Assembly (NCBI RefSeq): GCF_007859935.1
Contig: NZ_SJPO01000002.1
Coordinates: 62,001 to 126,000 of the forward strand
Direction of reading: 5' to 3'
DNA from: Posidoniimonas polymericola
GTDB taxonomy: Bacteria > Planctomycetota > Planctomycetia > Pirellulales > Lacipirellulaceae
Length of the DNA: 64,000 nucleotides
In this document: positions 1-10,214 of the stretch, one piece after another
Numbering within the stretch: position 1 is the first letter of the stretch
How the letters are laid out: each line of letters begins with the position of its first letter
The notes under the pieces: model-generated
What the model was told of the DNA's origin: nothing
What the model saw: the letters and a program-made list of their open reading frames with translations, nothing else
Databases searched by the model: none
Translations under genes and position numbers: made by a program

Positions 1-911
1 TGTCGCTTCTCGTCGTCGGTCAGGCCCTCGGGCAGCACGACCTGCAGCTCGACGTACAGGTCGCCGGCCGGCTTATCGGCGGGGCGGACCCCCTGCCCCT
101 TGAGCCGCAGCTTCTTGCCGCTCGAAGCGCCGGCAGGCACACTCACGGTGACCGCTCCGTGGGGGGTGGGGACGTCGATTTTGGCTCCCTCGACCGCCTC
201 GGCGAGGGTGATCGGCGCGACCACGTCGAGTCGGCTCCCGTGACGGGTGAACTCGGGGTGCGGCGCCACGTGGATAGTCAGCAGGATGTCGCCGTCCGTG
301 CCGCCGCCGGGGCCCGGCTCGCCCTGGCCGCGGAGGCGGATCTTCTTGCCGTCCTCGATGCCGGCCGGGATCTTGACGCTGATCGACTCGGTCTTGCCGT
401 TAGCGCGGCGGACGCTCAGCGAGGCCTCGCCCCCCTTCACGGCCGAGGAGAACGGCACGGTGAGCTCGTGCTCGAGGTCGGCTCCCTTGCGGGGCCCGGT
501 CCGTCCGCCGCGGGGGCCGCCCGCCGCTCCGGCGCCGCCGAAGTGCTTGAACAGGTCGGAGAAACCGCCCCCGCCGGCGCCGCCGAAGATGTCGTTGAGG
601 TCGACCTCGACGTTGCCGGGCCCCCCCGGCCCGCCCCCCGACCAGGTTCGTGGGCCTCCGCCCGACCAGCCTTGGGGCCCGCCGCCCATCGAGGCGAAAT
701 TCGGCCCGAACCGGTCGTACTGCTCGCGTTTCTTTGGGTCGCTCAGCACGTCGAACGCCTGCTGGACTTCCTGGAATTTCTCCTTGGCCGAGGCGTCCTT
801 GGGGTTGAGGTCCGGGTGGTACTTGCGCGCGAGGTCCCGGTAGGCCTTGCTGAGTTCGTCGGCGCTAGCAGAACGCTTAACGCCGAGGGTTTCGTAGTAA
901 TCTTTGGCCAT
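1..911 (-). CDS. DnaJ/CbpA-type J-domain chaperone (3' end outside window)
   Basis: The gene begins at the ATG at 911 and reads off the left edge, so the C-terminus is missing. The first ~70 residues are a J domain ([20 protein letters not shown]... with the HPD tripeptide in RKYHPDLN). A Gly/Phe-rich linker follows ([17 protein letters not shown] and similar), then a DnaJ C-terminal substrate-binding region. No CxxCxGxG zinc-finger repeats are present, so this is the CbpA-like (type II) architecture rather than classical DnaJ. J-domain proteins stimulate the ATPase of cytoplasmic DnaK and deliver unfolded clients to it. It is divergent from the uvrA-like gene across a ~196 bp gap. The family call is secure; the exact paralogue is not. 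Confidence 0.9.
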   Translation of the reverse strand, partial: MAKDYYETLGVKRSASADELSKAYRDLARKYHPDLNPKDASAKEKFQEVQQAFDVLSDPKKREQYDRFGPNFASMGGGPQGWSGGGPRTWSGGGPGGPGNVEVDLNDIFGGAGGGGFSDLFKHFGGAGAAGGPRGGRTGPRKGADLEHELTVPFSSAVKGGEASLSVRRANGKTESISVKIPAGIEDGKKIRLRGQGEPGPGGGTDGDILLTIHVAPHPEFTRHGSRLDVVAPITLAEAVEGAKIDVPTPHGAVTVSVPAGASSGKKLRLKGQGVRPADKPAGDLYVELQVVLPEGLTDDEKR

Positions 912-1107
912 TCGCCTCTAAATCCTGCATCTCAGGCCGCGACCACCCGGTCCGGCAGCCCACTATTCTAGCCATCCCCGGCGGCCGGGGCGATCCTCTC
1001 CCGGGCCCGCCGCCATTGGTTTTCCGGTCGGTCTGGGTTACGCTAAGCGATTGCGCGCTGCCCCCCGATCGCCCGGTAATGCCAGTCCTGATGGCGCCCC
1101 GCACCGC

Positions 1108-3960
1108 ATGACGTCGCTCGCCAATCCCGAAACCCGTCGCGCCGCGCTCGCCGAGCCCGTGATCCGGATCCTCGGCGCCCGCACCCACAACCTGCGCGAC
1201 GTCAGCGTCGACATCCCCCGCAACCAGCTGGTGGTGATCACCGGCGTCAGCGGCAGCGGCAAGTCGTCGCTGGCGTTCGACACGCTGCTGGCCGAGGGGC
1301 AGCGGCAGTACATCGACTCGCTGAGCGTCTACAGCCGGCAGTTCTTCGACCAGATGCAGCGCCCCGAGGTCGACCTGATCGAGGGGCTGCAGCCGGCGGT
1401 CGCCATCGACCAGGGGGGCGCCAACCACGGCCCACGCAGCACGGTCGGCACCGTGACCGAGGTCTACGACTACCTCCGGCTGCTGTACGCGAGAGCCGCC
1501 GACTTGGTTTGCGCCGACTGCGGCGCCGCGATTTCGCAGCAGGAGCCCGAAGAGATCCAGCAGGTCATCGAGGCCATGCCGGAGCAGTCGCGGGTGATGA
1601 TCCTCTCGCCGCTGGTCCGCGGCCGCAAGGGGAAGCACGCCGACGTGCTCGACCGCGTCCGCAAGGCGGGCTTTGTGCGGGTCCGGGTCGACGGCGTCAC
1701 CTACCCGATCGAGGACGCCCCCGAGCTGGCCGCCGGCAAGTCCCACGACATCCAGGCGGTGATCGACAGGGTCGTGATCCGCGAGGGCATCACCGCCCGG
1801 CTCGAAGAGTCGGTCCGGCTGGCGATCAAGAACGGCGACGGCGTCGTGCTGCTGGTGTACCAGACGCCCGAGAGCAAGCAGCAGGACCCCGACAAGTGGC
1901 TGGAGCGGGTCTTCAACACCCGCTTCGCCTGTCCCGACTGCAAGAGCGGCGTGCTGGAGGTCGAGCCCCGCACGTTCAGCTTCAACAGCCCGTACGGCGC
2001 GTGCCCCGCCTGCCACGGCATGGGCGTCGACGAGGGGTTCGACCCAGAGCTGGTGCTGCCCGACCTGACGCTGTCGCTCGACGCGGGCGCGGTCGCGCCG
2101 TGGCGGGGGGCGACCGCCGCCGCGGCCAAGAAGCACGCCGCGGCGCTCGAGCCGCTGCTCGCCGCCCGCGGCGTCGGCGCCGACAAGCCGCTCGAGAAGT
2201 GGCCCGACGGCGCCATGCAGACCCTCTGGACCGGCGACGGCGACCAGTTCCCTGGGCTGCTGATGATGCTGGAGGAGGAGTTCGCCACCACCAAGCGGGC
2301 CGCCACCCGCGACAAGCTGGCGACCTTCCGCGGCGCGGTGACCTGCGCCGACTGCGGCGGCGCCCGGCTGCGGCCCGAGGCCCTGGCCGCCCGGGTCGGC
2401 GGCAGGGGCATCCACGAGGTGGTCGCGATGCCGATCCGCGACTCGCTCGCGTTCTTCGAGCAGCTCACCTTTGACGACGAAACGGCCCAGGTCGCCGCCC
2501 CGCTGGTCCGCGAGATCTCCCGCCGCCTGGCGTTCCTCGACAAGGCCGGCGCGGGGTACCTGACGCTCGCCCGATCGGCCGGCACGCTGTCGGGCGGCGA
2601 GCTGCAGCGCGTCCGACTGGCGTCGGGGCTCGGCAGCGGTCTGGTCGGGGTGATGTACCTGCTCGACGAGCCGTCGGTCGGCCTGCACCCCCGCGACAAC
2701 GACCGCCTGCTCGCCACGCTCCGCGAGCTGCAGCGGCTGGGCAACACCGTGATCGTTGTCGAGCACGACCGCGCGCTGATGCGCGCCGCCGACTGGATCA
2801 TCGACGTTGGCCCCGGGGCCGGCGACCGCGGCGGCACGATCGTCGCCGAGGGGACGCCCGACCAGCTCGCCGCCGCCGGCGGCTCGATCACCGGCCGCTA
2901 CCTGGCCGGCGAGTCGATGGCCGAGCAGCCGACCAGTCGCCGCAAGACCGCCAAGACCCGCTCGCTGCACCTCGAGGGCGCGACGCTCAACAACCTCCGC
3001 GACGTCAGCGTCGACATCCCGCTGGGGTCGCTGGTATGTGTGACCGGCGTCAGCGGCAGCGGCAAGAGCTCGCTGATTGTCGACACCCTCGCGCCGGCGC
3101 TCGCCAAGAAGCTGCACGGCGCGGTCCGCAAGCCGGGGCCGTACGCCTCGCTGCGTGGCGCGGCCCTGCTGGACCGCGTGGTGGAGGTCGACCAGTCGCC
3201 CATCGGCCGCACCCCGCGCAGCAACGCCGCCACCTACACCGGGCTGTTCGACGAGGTGCGGCGTGTCTTCACCAAGACCAAGCTCGCCCGGCAACGCGGC
3301 TACAAGGTCGGCCGCTTCAGCTTCAATGTGAAGGGGGGCCGCTGCGAGGCCTGCCAGGGTCAGGGGCAGAAGAAGATTGAGATGAACTTCCTGCCCGACA
3401 TGTACGTCACCTGCGACGAGTGCAACGGGGCCCGCTTCAACCGCCAGACGCTCGCCGTGAAGTACAAGGACCGGTCGATCGCCGAGGTCCTCGCGATGCC
3501 GGTCGACGAGGCGCGGGAGTTCTTCAGCGAGCACCCGGCCATCTCACGCATCGTCGGCGCGCTGCACGACGTCGGGCTCGGCTACCTGCCGCTGGGGCAG
3601 CCCTCCACCACGCTCTCCGGCGGCGAGGCCCAACGCATCAAGCTGGCCGACGCCCTGGCCACCGCCAGCGCCGAGGGCGCGCCCCACACCCACACCCTCT
3701 ACCTGCTTGACGAACCGACCACCGGCCTGCACGCGTACGACGTCGGCCGCCTGCTGGGCGTGCTGCAGAAGCTGGTCGACGCCGGCAACTCGGTGCTCGT
3801 CATCGAGCACGACCTAGACGTCATGCGGGCCGCCGATTGGATCATCGACCTCGGCCCCGAGGGGGGCGAGGAAGGGGGCCAAGTGGTCGCCACCGGCACG
3901 CCGGAAGACATTGCGGCCTGCGTGGAGAGCTTCACCGGCCAGTGGCTGGCGAAGGGCTAG
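1108..3960 (+). CDS. uvrA: UvrA-type excinuclease ATPase
   Basis: The protein has 950 residues from the ATG at 1108, the usual UvrA length. It carries two ABC ATPase modules: Walker A GVSGSGKS at about residues 46-53 and GVSGSGKSS again in the second half. Each module has an LSGGE signature ([20 protein letters not shown]) and a DEP Walker B. Cys pairs for zinc modules are visible (CADCG, CPDC/CPAC, and CEAC...CDEC around the MNFLPDMYV segment). UvrA dimers locate bulky DNA lesions and load UvrB in nucleotide excision repair in the cytoplasm. The segment that reads QKSTSHNPRSTVGT in E. coli UvrA is [15 protein letters not shown] here, so this may be a diverged paralogue rather than the housekeeping copy. 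An upstream in-frame start at 1051 is possible but lacks a clear ribosome site. Confidence 0.92.
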   Translation: MTSLANPETRRAALAEPVIRILGARTHNLRDVSVDIPRNQLVVITGVSGSGKSSLAFDTLLAEGQRQYIDSLSVYSRQFFDQMQRPEVDLIEGLQPAVAIDQGGANHGPRSTVGTVTEVYDYLRLLYARAADLVCADCGAAISQQEPEEIQQVIEAMPEQSRVMILSPLVRGRKGKHADVLDRVRKAGFVRVRVDGVTYPIEDAPELAAGKSHDIQAVIDRVVIREGITARLEESVRLAIKNGDGVVLLVYQTPESKQQDPDKWLERVFNTRFACPDCKSGVLEVEPRTFSFNSPYGACPACHGMGVDEGFDPELVLPDLTLSLDAGAVAPWRGATAAAAKKHAAALEPLLAARGVGADKPLEKWPDGAMQTLWTGDGDQFPGLLMMLEEEFATTKRAATRDKLATFRGAVTCADCGGARLRPEALAARVGGRGIHEVVAMPIRDSLAFFEQLTFDDETAQVAAPLVREISRRLAFLDKAGAGYLTLARSAGTLSGGELQRVRLASGLGSGLVGVMYLLDEPSVGLHPRDNDRLLATLRELQRLGNTVIVVEHDRALMRAADWIIDVGPGAGDRGGTIVAEGTPDQLAAAGGSITGRYLAGESMAEQPTSRRKTAKTRSLHLEGATLNNLRDVSVDIPLGSLVCVTGVSGSGKSSLIVDTLAPALAKKLHGAVRKPGPYASLRGAALLDRVVEVDQSPIGRTPRSNAATYTGLFDEVRRVFTKTKLARQRGYKVGRFSFNVKGGRCEACQGQGQKKIEMNFLPDMYVTCDECNGARFNRQTLAVKYKDRSIAEVLAMPVDEAREFFSEHPAISRIVGALHDVGLGYLPLGQPSTTLSGGEAQRIKLADALATASAEGAPHTHTLYLLDEPTTGLHAYDVGRLLGVLQKLVDAGNSVLVIEHDLDVMRAADWIIDLGPEGGEEGGQVVATGTPEDIAACVESFTGQWLAKG

Positions 3961-3983
3961 GTCTCGAGCCGGGCGTTCGTCAG

Positions 3984-4054
3984 CATCAGCTGGGGGGCGT
4001 TAGCCCCCGGTCAATTGGTGATTCAAACCGGGGGCTAACGCCCCGCGGCTGATG
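3984..4054. terminator. 28-bp inverted repeat between convergent genes
   Basis: The left arm is 3984-4011 and the right arm 4027-4054, matching at 26 of 28 positions around a 15-nt loop. The core is GGGGCGTTAGCCCCCGGT and its complement. It lies 23 bp past the uvrA-type stop and 27 bp past the stop of the convergent HEAT-repeat gene, so it could terminate both transcripts. No T-run follows, and the length and near-perfect symmetry also suit a dispersed REP-like element. Confidence 0.6.
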
Positions 4055-4081
4055 GCGGAATCGCTGGGCTTGCCTTGCGTG

Positions 4082-5758
4082 TTACAGCCCCGCCGCTACA
4101 CCCTCGGCCGCTTCGCGAACATCGCTGTTCGAGTCCGACTCGGCGGCCTTCTCGACCGCGGCCTTCAGCGGCAAGGCCGCCGGGCCGAGGCTGGCGATGG
4201 CGTCGATCGTCTCGATTCGGGCCTGCGGCTCGGAATTGCCGAGCCCTTCCTTCAGCACGCTCGCCAGCGTTGCGAGCTGCTCGCCGGACGGCTCCAGGCG
4301 GGCCAGGGTCCACGCGGCAGCGAGCTTCTCGAAGTCGTCCGAAGAGGACTTCATGAACGCGGCGACCTGGTCACGGGCGTCGGCTCCGCCGCCGGTCTGG
4401 CGGAGGGCGAAGAGCGCGCTCTGCCGGACCGCAGGGTCATCACTGGCAAGGCCGGCTGCGATCTGGGCCGCGGCCGACTCGGCCCCGGGGCCTATAGCGC
4501 CGAGGGCGAACTGGACGCGGGTCCGCTGCTCGTTCGAGGCGCCCTCCAGCTTGGCGGCCAGGGCTTCGGCGGCCGGCTCGGCGTCGGGGCCCATGCGGCC
4601 GAGGACCTCGATGGCGATGTCGGTGAACTGGGGTTTGTCGAGCGCGGCGATCGCCCGGTCGAGCGCTTTCGGGCCAAGGCTCGCCAGGGCGGCGGCGATG
4701 TTCGACTGCTGCGCGGCGTCGGCGCTCTCCAGGGCGCTCAGCAGGGCCGGCGCGACCACCTCCACCGGGGCGTCGAGCTTGCTCAGGCCGGTGGCGGCCG
4801 CCTCGCGGACCTCGGGGCGGTCGCTGGCGAGGGCCTTGGTCAGCAGGCCGACGGCCTGCTTCTCGGCGGCCGGATCATCCGGGTGCAGCTTCGCGATCGA
4901 CCAGGTCGCGACGAGCTGCTGGAACTCGCCCCCCTGGCTAGCGAGCCTGCGGAGCAGGTCGGTCGCCGACGAGTCGCCCAGGTTGCCCAGGGCGTAGCAG
5001 GCGGCGATGCGGACCGCGTCCGACTTGGTTTCGGCGGCCACCTTCTGGACGGCCGGCGCGGCTTGGTGGGCCGACTCGCCGAGCGCGGCCAGGGCCAACA
5101 GCGCCTGCTGCAGGGTCGCGTCGTCCTGCGAGCGGAGCAGCACCTTGGTCAGGCCGTTGCACGCGCCGGCGCAGTCCGGGCCGATCTGCTCAATCGCCAG
5201 CGCGGCCCAGTAGGCCGATTTTTCGTTCTCGAGGGCCCGCTCGAGCAGCGGCGTCGCGGCGCCGCCGGCCTCGATCAACGCGTCCAGGGCGTGCGACATC
5301 ACCGCCTGGTCGTCGGACTCCAGCACCTTCTCGAGCGCCGCGGCGAGCTTTTCCGGACCGGGCTTCAGCCGCTTGAGGGTCTGCAACGCCGTGCGGGCGA
5401 CCCGCTCGTCGGACGAGGCGACCTTCTCCATAATCGCTTCGACCACGCCGGGCGAGACGTCGCCGATCCGCGTCAGCGCGATCATGGCGTGCACCTGCAC
5501 CACAGGATCGTCATCGCCGAGCAGCCCCGCAAGCTGGTCGACGGCCGGCTTGTAGCCGAGGTTGCCGAGCGCCCGGGCGGCCCGCCAACGCTGCTGGGAG
5601 TCCTCGCTATCGAGGTACCCGACCAGCTTCTCGCCGGCCGCGTCCTGCTGGCTGAAGCCGAGGTCGTCAATGGTTTCGTAGGTTGAATTCGCTGCCCGCA
5701 ACGGAACGCAAACCAGGCAGGCACAGGCGGCGATAGCAATCAACAGGGGACGCATCAT
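4082..5758 (-). CDS. Secreted HEAT-repeat protein
   Basis: The protein has 558 residues. The N-terminus MMRPLLIAIAACACLVCVPLRA is a Sec-type signal peptide. The rest is about fourteen ~37-residue helical repeats with the HEAT/PBS-lyase pattern, such as DPVVQVHAMIALTRIG, DAVRIAACYALGNLG and DPAVRQSALFALRQTG. Such repeats form a solenoid used for protein-protein contacts; no catalytic motif is visible. With its signal peptide it should act in the periplasm-like compartment or outside the cell. Partner and role are unknown. It is convergent with the uvrA-type gene. Confidence 0.82.
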   Translation of the reverse strand: MMRPLLIAIAACACLVCVPLRAANSTYETIDDLGFSQQDAAGEKLVGYLDSEDSQQRWRAARALGNLGYKPAVDQLAGLLGDDDPVVQVHAMIALTRIGDVSPGVVEAIMEKVASSDERVARTALQTLKRLKPGPEKLAAALEKVLESDDQAVMSHALDALIEAGGAATPLLERALENEKSAYWAALAIEQIGPDCAGACNGLTKVLLRSQDDATLQQALLALAALGESAHQAAPAVQKVAAETKSDAVRIAACYALGNLGDSSATDLLRRLASQGGEFQQLVATWSIAKLHPDDPAAEKQAVGLLTKALASDRPEVREAAATGLSKLDAPVEVVAPALLSALESADAAQQSNIAAALASLGPKALDRAIAALDKPQFTDIAIEVLGRMGPDAEPAAEALAAKLEGASNEQRTRVQFALGAIGPGAESAAAQIAAGLASDDPAVRQSALFALRQTGGGADARDQVAAFMKSSSDDFEKLAAAWTLARLEPSGEQLATLASVLKEGLGNSEPQARIETIDAIASLGPAALPLKAAVEKAAESDSNSDVREAAEGVAAGL

Positions 5759-5814
5759 GGGAGACCCTTCCGGGTGGATTGATCGAGTCGGGGCGGCCGT
5801 CGGACCGGGCGCGG

Positions 5815-6474
5815 TTATGAGAAGTCGGCGTCTAGCTCACGGTCGAGCTTCAGCAGGAACCGGAGTGAAGGGCTGATGATGTCGTCGGCGAACTCACCAC
5901 GTTGCGCTGTCACCGCTGTGCGGAATTGCTTGATAAGGCTCTTGGCCTCAAGGTAGTCATCGCTCGAGAGCACGCCGTCGGCTCCCTTCTTGGCGAACGT
6001 GTCGTCCAACGGCTTGCGGAACTCGTCGAACGTCTCCTGCTTGAGCAGCGCCGGCCAGCTCACCTGCCCGGTTGTGGGGTCGAGCTCGTTGGCGGAGATA
6101 CTCTTGAGCATGTTGCGGTCGCGGACCTTGGCCCGCTCCTGAGCATCCTTGTACCGCTGCTCGGCTGTGTTCTCCTCGTAGATCTTCTTCCGCTCCCAGT
6201 AGGCGTTGGTCGCCTTGGTGCGGTTGTCGATATTGGCGCTGCGGGCATCCTCGATGTTCATGGCGGCCTGGGAGTCGGCCAGGTTCTTCTCGCCCTGGGC
6301 GCGGACCGCATCGGCCATGCCTCGTGCGTAGCTCTCGCCCGCAGTCGAGGCGTGGTAGCCGCCCCCGTAGCCGTTGTAGTAGGGCTGGCCGCCGCCGTAG
6401 TAGTACTGCGCCGAGGCCACCGCCGGGGCGGTGACCAACGCGACGACAAAGAGGTATCTCGAGAAGTTTTGCAT
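5815..6474 (-). CDS. Secreted Tyr/Gly-rich helical protein of unknown function
   Basis: I chose the ATG at 6474 because it places a clear signal peptide (MQNFSRYLFVVALVTAPAVASA) at the N-terminus. An in-frame ATG at 6510 would add 12 residues. The mature protein (about 197 residues) begins with a Tyr/Gly-rich stretch (YYYGGGQPYYNGYGGGYH). A charged, mainly helical region follows, with no catalytic motif I recognise. It lies between the HEAT-repeat gene and the fatty-acid operon, all on the same strand, but with gaps above 50 bp on both sides, so cotranscription is unproven. Confidence 0.7.
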   Translation of the reverse strand: MQNFSRYLFVVALVTAPAVASAQYYYGGGQPYYNGYGGGYHASTAGESYARGMADAVRAQGEKNLADSQAAMNIEDARSANIDNRTKATNAYWERKKIYEENTAEQRYKDAQERAKVRDRNMLKSISANELDPTTGQVSWPALLKQETFDEFRKPLDDTFAKKGADGVLSSDDYLEAKSLIKQFRTAVTAQRGEFADDIISPSLRFLLKLDRELDADFS

Positions 6475-6586
6475 GGGCAGCACCCGAACAGCTTTGAGAC
6501 CAGGCGTCATGGTGAATTTCTGCGAGTATAGCGCCCGCGGTTGGCGGACGCCAGCATTAACCGGTCGGATAACGCGTGCGAGGCGA

Positions 6587-7741
6587 TTATACCCGCTCGA
6601 AAACGGTCGCGACGCCCTGGCCGGCGCCGATGCACATCGTGGCCAGGCCGAGCGACGCGTCGCGGTCGACCATCGCGTGCAGCAGGGTCGTGGCGATCCG
6701 GGCCCCACTGGCGCCCAGCGGGTGGCCAATCGCGATCGACCCGCCGTTGACGTTCACCCGCTCGGGTTTCAGGTCGAGCGCCCGCACGCAGGCGAGCGCC
6801 TGGGCGGCGAACGCCTCGTTGAGCTCCACGAGCTCGATGTCGGACAGCTTGAGCCCGGCCCGCTTGAGCGCCTTACGCGTCGCGGGGACAGGGCCGGTCC
6901 CCATCACGCACGGCTCGACCCCGGCGACCGCGGTCGAGAGCACCCGCGCCATCGGCCGCAGGCCGAGGTCGCGGGCCCGCTGCTCGGACATGATCAGCAG
7001 GGCGGCGGCTCCGTCGTTCAGCGGGCTGCTGTTGCCGGCGGTGACTGTGCCGATCTTGGGCATGAAGGCCGGCTTGAGCGCGCCGAGCGCCTCGAGGCTG
7101 GTGTCGGCCCGCACGCACTGATCGCGTTCGATCAGGGTGCGGGCGCCGGCCTCGTCGCGGCCCCACACGGGGACGATCTCGGCCGTGAAGCGGCCGGCGT
7201 CGTACGCGGCGACCGCGTTCTGGTGGCTCGCCAGGGCAAAGGCGTCCTGGTCCGCGCGGCTGATGCCGTTCGTCTGGGCGAGGAACTCGGCCGTGACGCC
7301 CATCATCAACGCGGCCTTGCTGGTCCGGTGGAACAGCGCCGGGTTGATGTCGATGCCGGCGTCCATCGGGAAGTGTTGCATGTGCTCCAGCCCGCCGACG
7401 ATCTGCACGTCCTCGGCGCCGGCGGCGATGGCGTGCGCCGCCTGGTTGAGCGCCTGCAGGCTGCTGCCGCACAACCGATTGACCGACGCGCCGGCCGTAG
7501 TGAACGGCAGGCCGGCCATGATCGCCACCAGCCGGCCGACGTTCAGGCCCTGCTCGCCCTGCTGCTGCGTGCAGCCGAGGATGACGTCCTCGATCGCCGC
7601 CGGGTCGACCCCGGTCCGCGCGACCAGCGTCTTGATGACCTGGACCGCGAGGTCGTCGCTGCGCACGTCGCGGAAGGCCCCACGCTCGGGGTGAGCGCGG
7701 CCAATCGCGGTGCGGCAGGCGTCGATGATGACAGCGGACAT
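6587..7741 (-). CDS. fadA: Acetyl-CoA acyltransferase (3-ketoacyl-CoA thiolase)
   Basis: This is a full-length thiolase of 384 residues. The nucleophilic cysteine is Cys91 in [12 protein letters not shown]. The C-terminal catalytic motifs [16 protein letters not shown] and MCIGAGQG are intact. The enzyme cleaves 3-ketoacyl-CoA with CoA to acetyl-CoA and a shortened acyl-CoA in the last step of beta-oxidation, in the cytoplasm. It lies 59 bp downstream of fadB on the same strand, the usual fadBA order, so the two are very probably one transcript encoding the two halves of the trifunctional complex. Confidence 0.95.
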   Translation of the reverse strand: MSAVIIDACRTAIGRAHPERGAFRDVRSDDLAVQVIKTLVARTGVDPAAIEDVILGCTQQQGEQGLNVGRLVAIMAGLPFTTAGASVNRLCGSSLQALNQAAHAIAAGAEDVQIVGGLEHMQHFPMDAGIDINPALFHRTSKAALMMGVTAEFLAQTNGISRADQDAFALASHQNAVAAYDAGRFTAEIVPVWGRDEAGARTLIERDQCVRADTSLEALGALKPAFMPKIGTVTAGNSSPLNDGAAALLIMSEQRARDLGLRPMARVLSTAVAGVEPCVMGTGPVPATRKALKRAGLKLSDIELVELNEAFAAQALACVRALDLKPERVNVNGGSIAIGHPLGASGARIATTLLHAMVDRDASLGLATMCIGAGQGVATVFERV

Positions 7742-7800
7742 GAAGGAGGCGGTCGGTGGCTAGTGGTTAGTTCTGGTGGCTGGTGTCGATAGGGTGGCGG

Positions 7801-10041
7801 CTACAGGATGGTCTCTTTCGAACTCGGGCCGGCGTTCTGGGTCACGTCGTAGAACTTGCCCCCCTCGGCGGCGACCTGCTTGAGCATGTCGGTCGGCTCG
7901 AACCGCTTGCCGAGCGGCTCCAGTGGTTTGAGGCGCTCCAGGATCGCCGCGGCGCCGATCGTGTCGGCCCAGTGGAACAGCCCGCCCTTGTGCGGCGGGA
8001 AGCCAATCCCGAGGATCAACGCCAGGTCGACGTCACGGACGTCGGCCGCCACGCCGTCCTCGAGGGTGCGGGTCGCCTCGAGCAGCATCGGCAGCATCAG
8101 CCGGTCGACGAGCGTCTCTGGGGTTGGCGGCGCATCGACCGTGCGTTCGGCCGGCGACTGCGCGATCAGCTTCGCGACCTCGTCGCTCGGCACGCCGCGG
8201 GGCGGCTTGCCCGGCTTGGTGGGCGGGTAGTCGAAGAACCCGCGGCCGTTCTTCTGGCCCAGGCGTTGGTGCTCGACCAGCTGCTCGACGATCCCCGCCG
8301 GCACGACGCGGTCTGGGAACGCCTCGAGCATCACGCCGCCGGCGTGCAGGCAGGTGTCCAGGCCCACGACGTCGTACAGCGTGATCGGGCCCATCGGCAT
8401 GCCAAAATCTTTGGCGGCCCGCTCGATCTCCTTGATTGGATGCCCCTCACTGACCAGCAGGGCGGCCTCGTTCATGTACGGCAGCAGCAGCCGGTTCACC
8501 AAGAACCCGGGGCCGTCGTTGACGATGACCGGCGTCTTGCCGAGTCGGCGGGCGTAGTGCGCCATCGCGGAGATGGTCGCGTCGCTGGTCCGCTTGCCGC
8601 GGATTACCTCGACCAGCGGCATCTTCCGCACCGGATTGAAGAAGTGCAGGCCGCAGAACCGGTCGGGGTGGGCCAGCCCCTCGGCCAGTTGGCTGATTGG
8701 GATCGTCGACGTGTTGGAGCAGAGGATGGTCCGCTCGCCCAGGTGCCGCTCGAGCCGCTCGAACAGCTGACGCTTGGCCTCGAGGTTCTCGATGACCGCC
8801 TCGATGACGATGTCGGCCCAGCCGAGCTCGGCGTCCGATAGCGCGGCGTCGATCAACGCCGACCGCTCGACCGCCAGCTCCGGGTCGACCCCCTTGATCT
8901 GCTTGTTGTACGAGGCCTCGCGGACCACGCCAGAGATCCCCGCCTGCAGGGCCTCCTCACGCATGTCCGACATCGACACCGCGATGCCCCGTTTGACGTT
9001 GGCCGCGGCGATCCCCTGGCCCATAATGCCCGCGCCGATCACCGACACGCGGTTGGCGTGCTGCCAGTGCTCGGAGCTCTCGTCGGGCGACTGCCGCGAG
9101 CCGACATCGGTCTTCTTCGCGCGGTCCTGCAGGAAGAACACGTTGAGCAACGCGCGGTTGACGGGCGAGCCGAACAGCGGGGCGAACCGCGCGGCCTCCA
9201 TTTGGCACGCGGCGTCGAGGTCGACCTGCGAGGCCTCGAGCATCAGCTCGAGCGCCGCCAGCGGGGCAGGGTAGTGGCCGCCGGTCTGGCCCTGGATGTA
9301 CGCACTGGCGGTGGCGCCGAGGAACCCAAGCTCGGTCGGGTTGATCGCGATCGGCTCCGACCACTTGGCCCGGTCTGCCAGGTAGGCTCCGCTGGCGCGT
9401 TCGGCGGCAATCATCCGCCGGGCCGCGTCGAGCAGCTGCGTAGCGTCGCCGACCAGGTCGTCCGCTAGGCCGAGCTTCGCGGCCTCGTGGGCCGAGACCG
9501 ATTCGCCGCTGGTGACCAGCTCGACCCCGTTCGACAGGCCGATCATCCGCGGCGTGCGGGCGGTGCCGCCCCAGCCGGGGAACAGGCCGAGCTTGACCTC
9601 GGGGAAGCCGAGTTGGGTCTTGTCGCTGGTCGTCAGGATGCGGCGGTCGCACCACACGGCCAGCTCGGCCCCGCCGCCGACGCAGACGCCGTCGATCGCG
9701 GCGACCGTGATGTAGTCGCTCTTGGCCAGCCGGCCGAGCAGCAGCTGGCCCCGCCGCGCAACCTGCTGGACCTGTTCGTCGGATTGGTCGATGCCGGCGG
9801 CGAATTCGGTCAGGTCGGCGCCGGCGATGAAGATGCCCGGCTTGGCCGACAGGAACACCAGCCCGGTGACGCCCGACTGCCCCGGGGCGTCGGATTGCTT
9901 GTCGAGCGCGTCGAGGTGGGCCTCGATCTCGTCGAGCACGCCGCTAGAGAGCAGGTTGGCGCTGCTCCCCTGCCGATCGAGCGTGAGCACCGCCAACCCA
10001 TCTTCCTGGACAGCGAGCGACGTGTGAAAAGAGCCTGCCAT
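7801..10041 (-). CDS. fadB: Bifunctional enoyl-CoA hydratase / 3-hydroxyacyl-CoA dehydrogenase
   Basis: I chose the ATG at 10041 (746 residues) because it begins directly before the crotonase fold; upstream in-frame sequence to 10332 is Arg/Pro-rich and looks noncoding. Residues 1-190 are enoyl-CoA hydratase, with an oxyanion-hole GADLTEF at 74-80 and catalytic Glu candidates E126 (GGGAELA) and E148 (FPEVKLG). From about 330 comes the NAD-binding dehydrogenase with GAGIMG at 336-341 and the HFFNPV segment. A repeated C-terminal helical domain completes the FadB/FadJ architecture. It hydrates trans-2-enoyl-CoA and oxidises the 3-hydroxyacyl-CoA. It is upstream of fadA in the same operon. Confidence 0.94.
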   Translation of the reverse strand: MAGSFHTSLAVQEDGLAVLTLDRQGSSANLLSSGVLDEIEAHLDALDKQSDAPGQSGVTGLVFLSAKPGIFIAGADLTEFAAGIDQSDEQVQQVARRGQLLLGRLAKSDYITVAAIDGVCVGGGAELAVWCDRRILTTSDKTQLGFPEVKLGLFPGWGGTARTPRMIGLSNGVELVTSGESVSAHEAAKLGLADDLVGDATQLLDAARRMIAAERASGAYLADRAKWSEPIAINPTELGFLGATASAYIQGQTGGHYPAPLAALELMLEASQVDLDAACQMEAARFAPLFGSPVNRALLNVFFLQDRAKKTDVGSRQSPDESSEHWQHANRVSVIGAGIMGQGIAAANVKRGIAVSMSDMREEALQAGISGVVREASYNKQIKGVDPELAVERSALIDAALSDAELGWADIVIEAVIENLEAKRQLFERLERHLGERTILCSNTSTIPISQLAEGLAHPDRFCGLHFFNPVRKMPLVEVIRGKRTSDATISAMAHYARRLGKTPVIVNDGPGFLVNRLLLPYMNEAALLVSEGHPIKEIERAAKDFGMPMGPITLYDVVGLDTCLHAGGVMLEAFPDRVVPAGIVEQLVEHQRLGQKNGRGFFDYPPTKPGKPPRGVPSDEVAKLIAQSPAERTVDAPPTPETLVDRLMLPMLLEATRTLEDGVAADVRDVDLALILGIGFPPHKGGLFHWADTIGAAAILERLKPLEPLGKRFEPTDMLKQVAAEGGKFYDVTQNAGPSSKETIL

Positions 10042-10214
10042 ACCGGAAGAATACACCGCTGACGCCCGCCGGGCTACCGCGTGCCGCGTCCAATACAGCA
10101 GCGAGCGGTCCCCCGTGCCCGGCTGACCGGCGCAGTCCGATTGGCCGGCGTCTGGCCGGCCGGCGCAGGGCGAGCGTTGACACCCACCGCCGCGACGGGT
10201 CATCCTACGGCGAC

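Noticed and set aside
877-3534. Very long minus-strand open frame antisense to the uvrA-type gene (885 codons)
   Set aside because: It is a high-GC shadow of the sense gene: composition is Arg/Ala/Leu/Gly with no domain, and the sense strand has full UvrA motifs.
4052-5686. 544-codon plus-strand frame opposite the HEAT-repeat gene
   Set aside because: The minus strand encodes a clear signal peptide and HEAT repeats; the plus frame is low-complexity Arg/Gly/Leu sequence.
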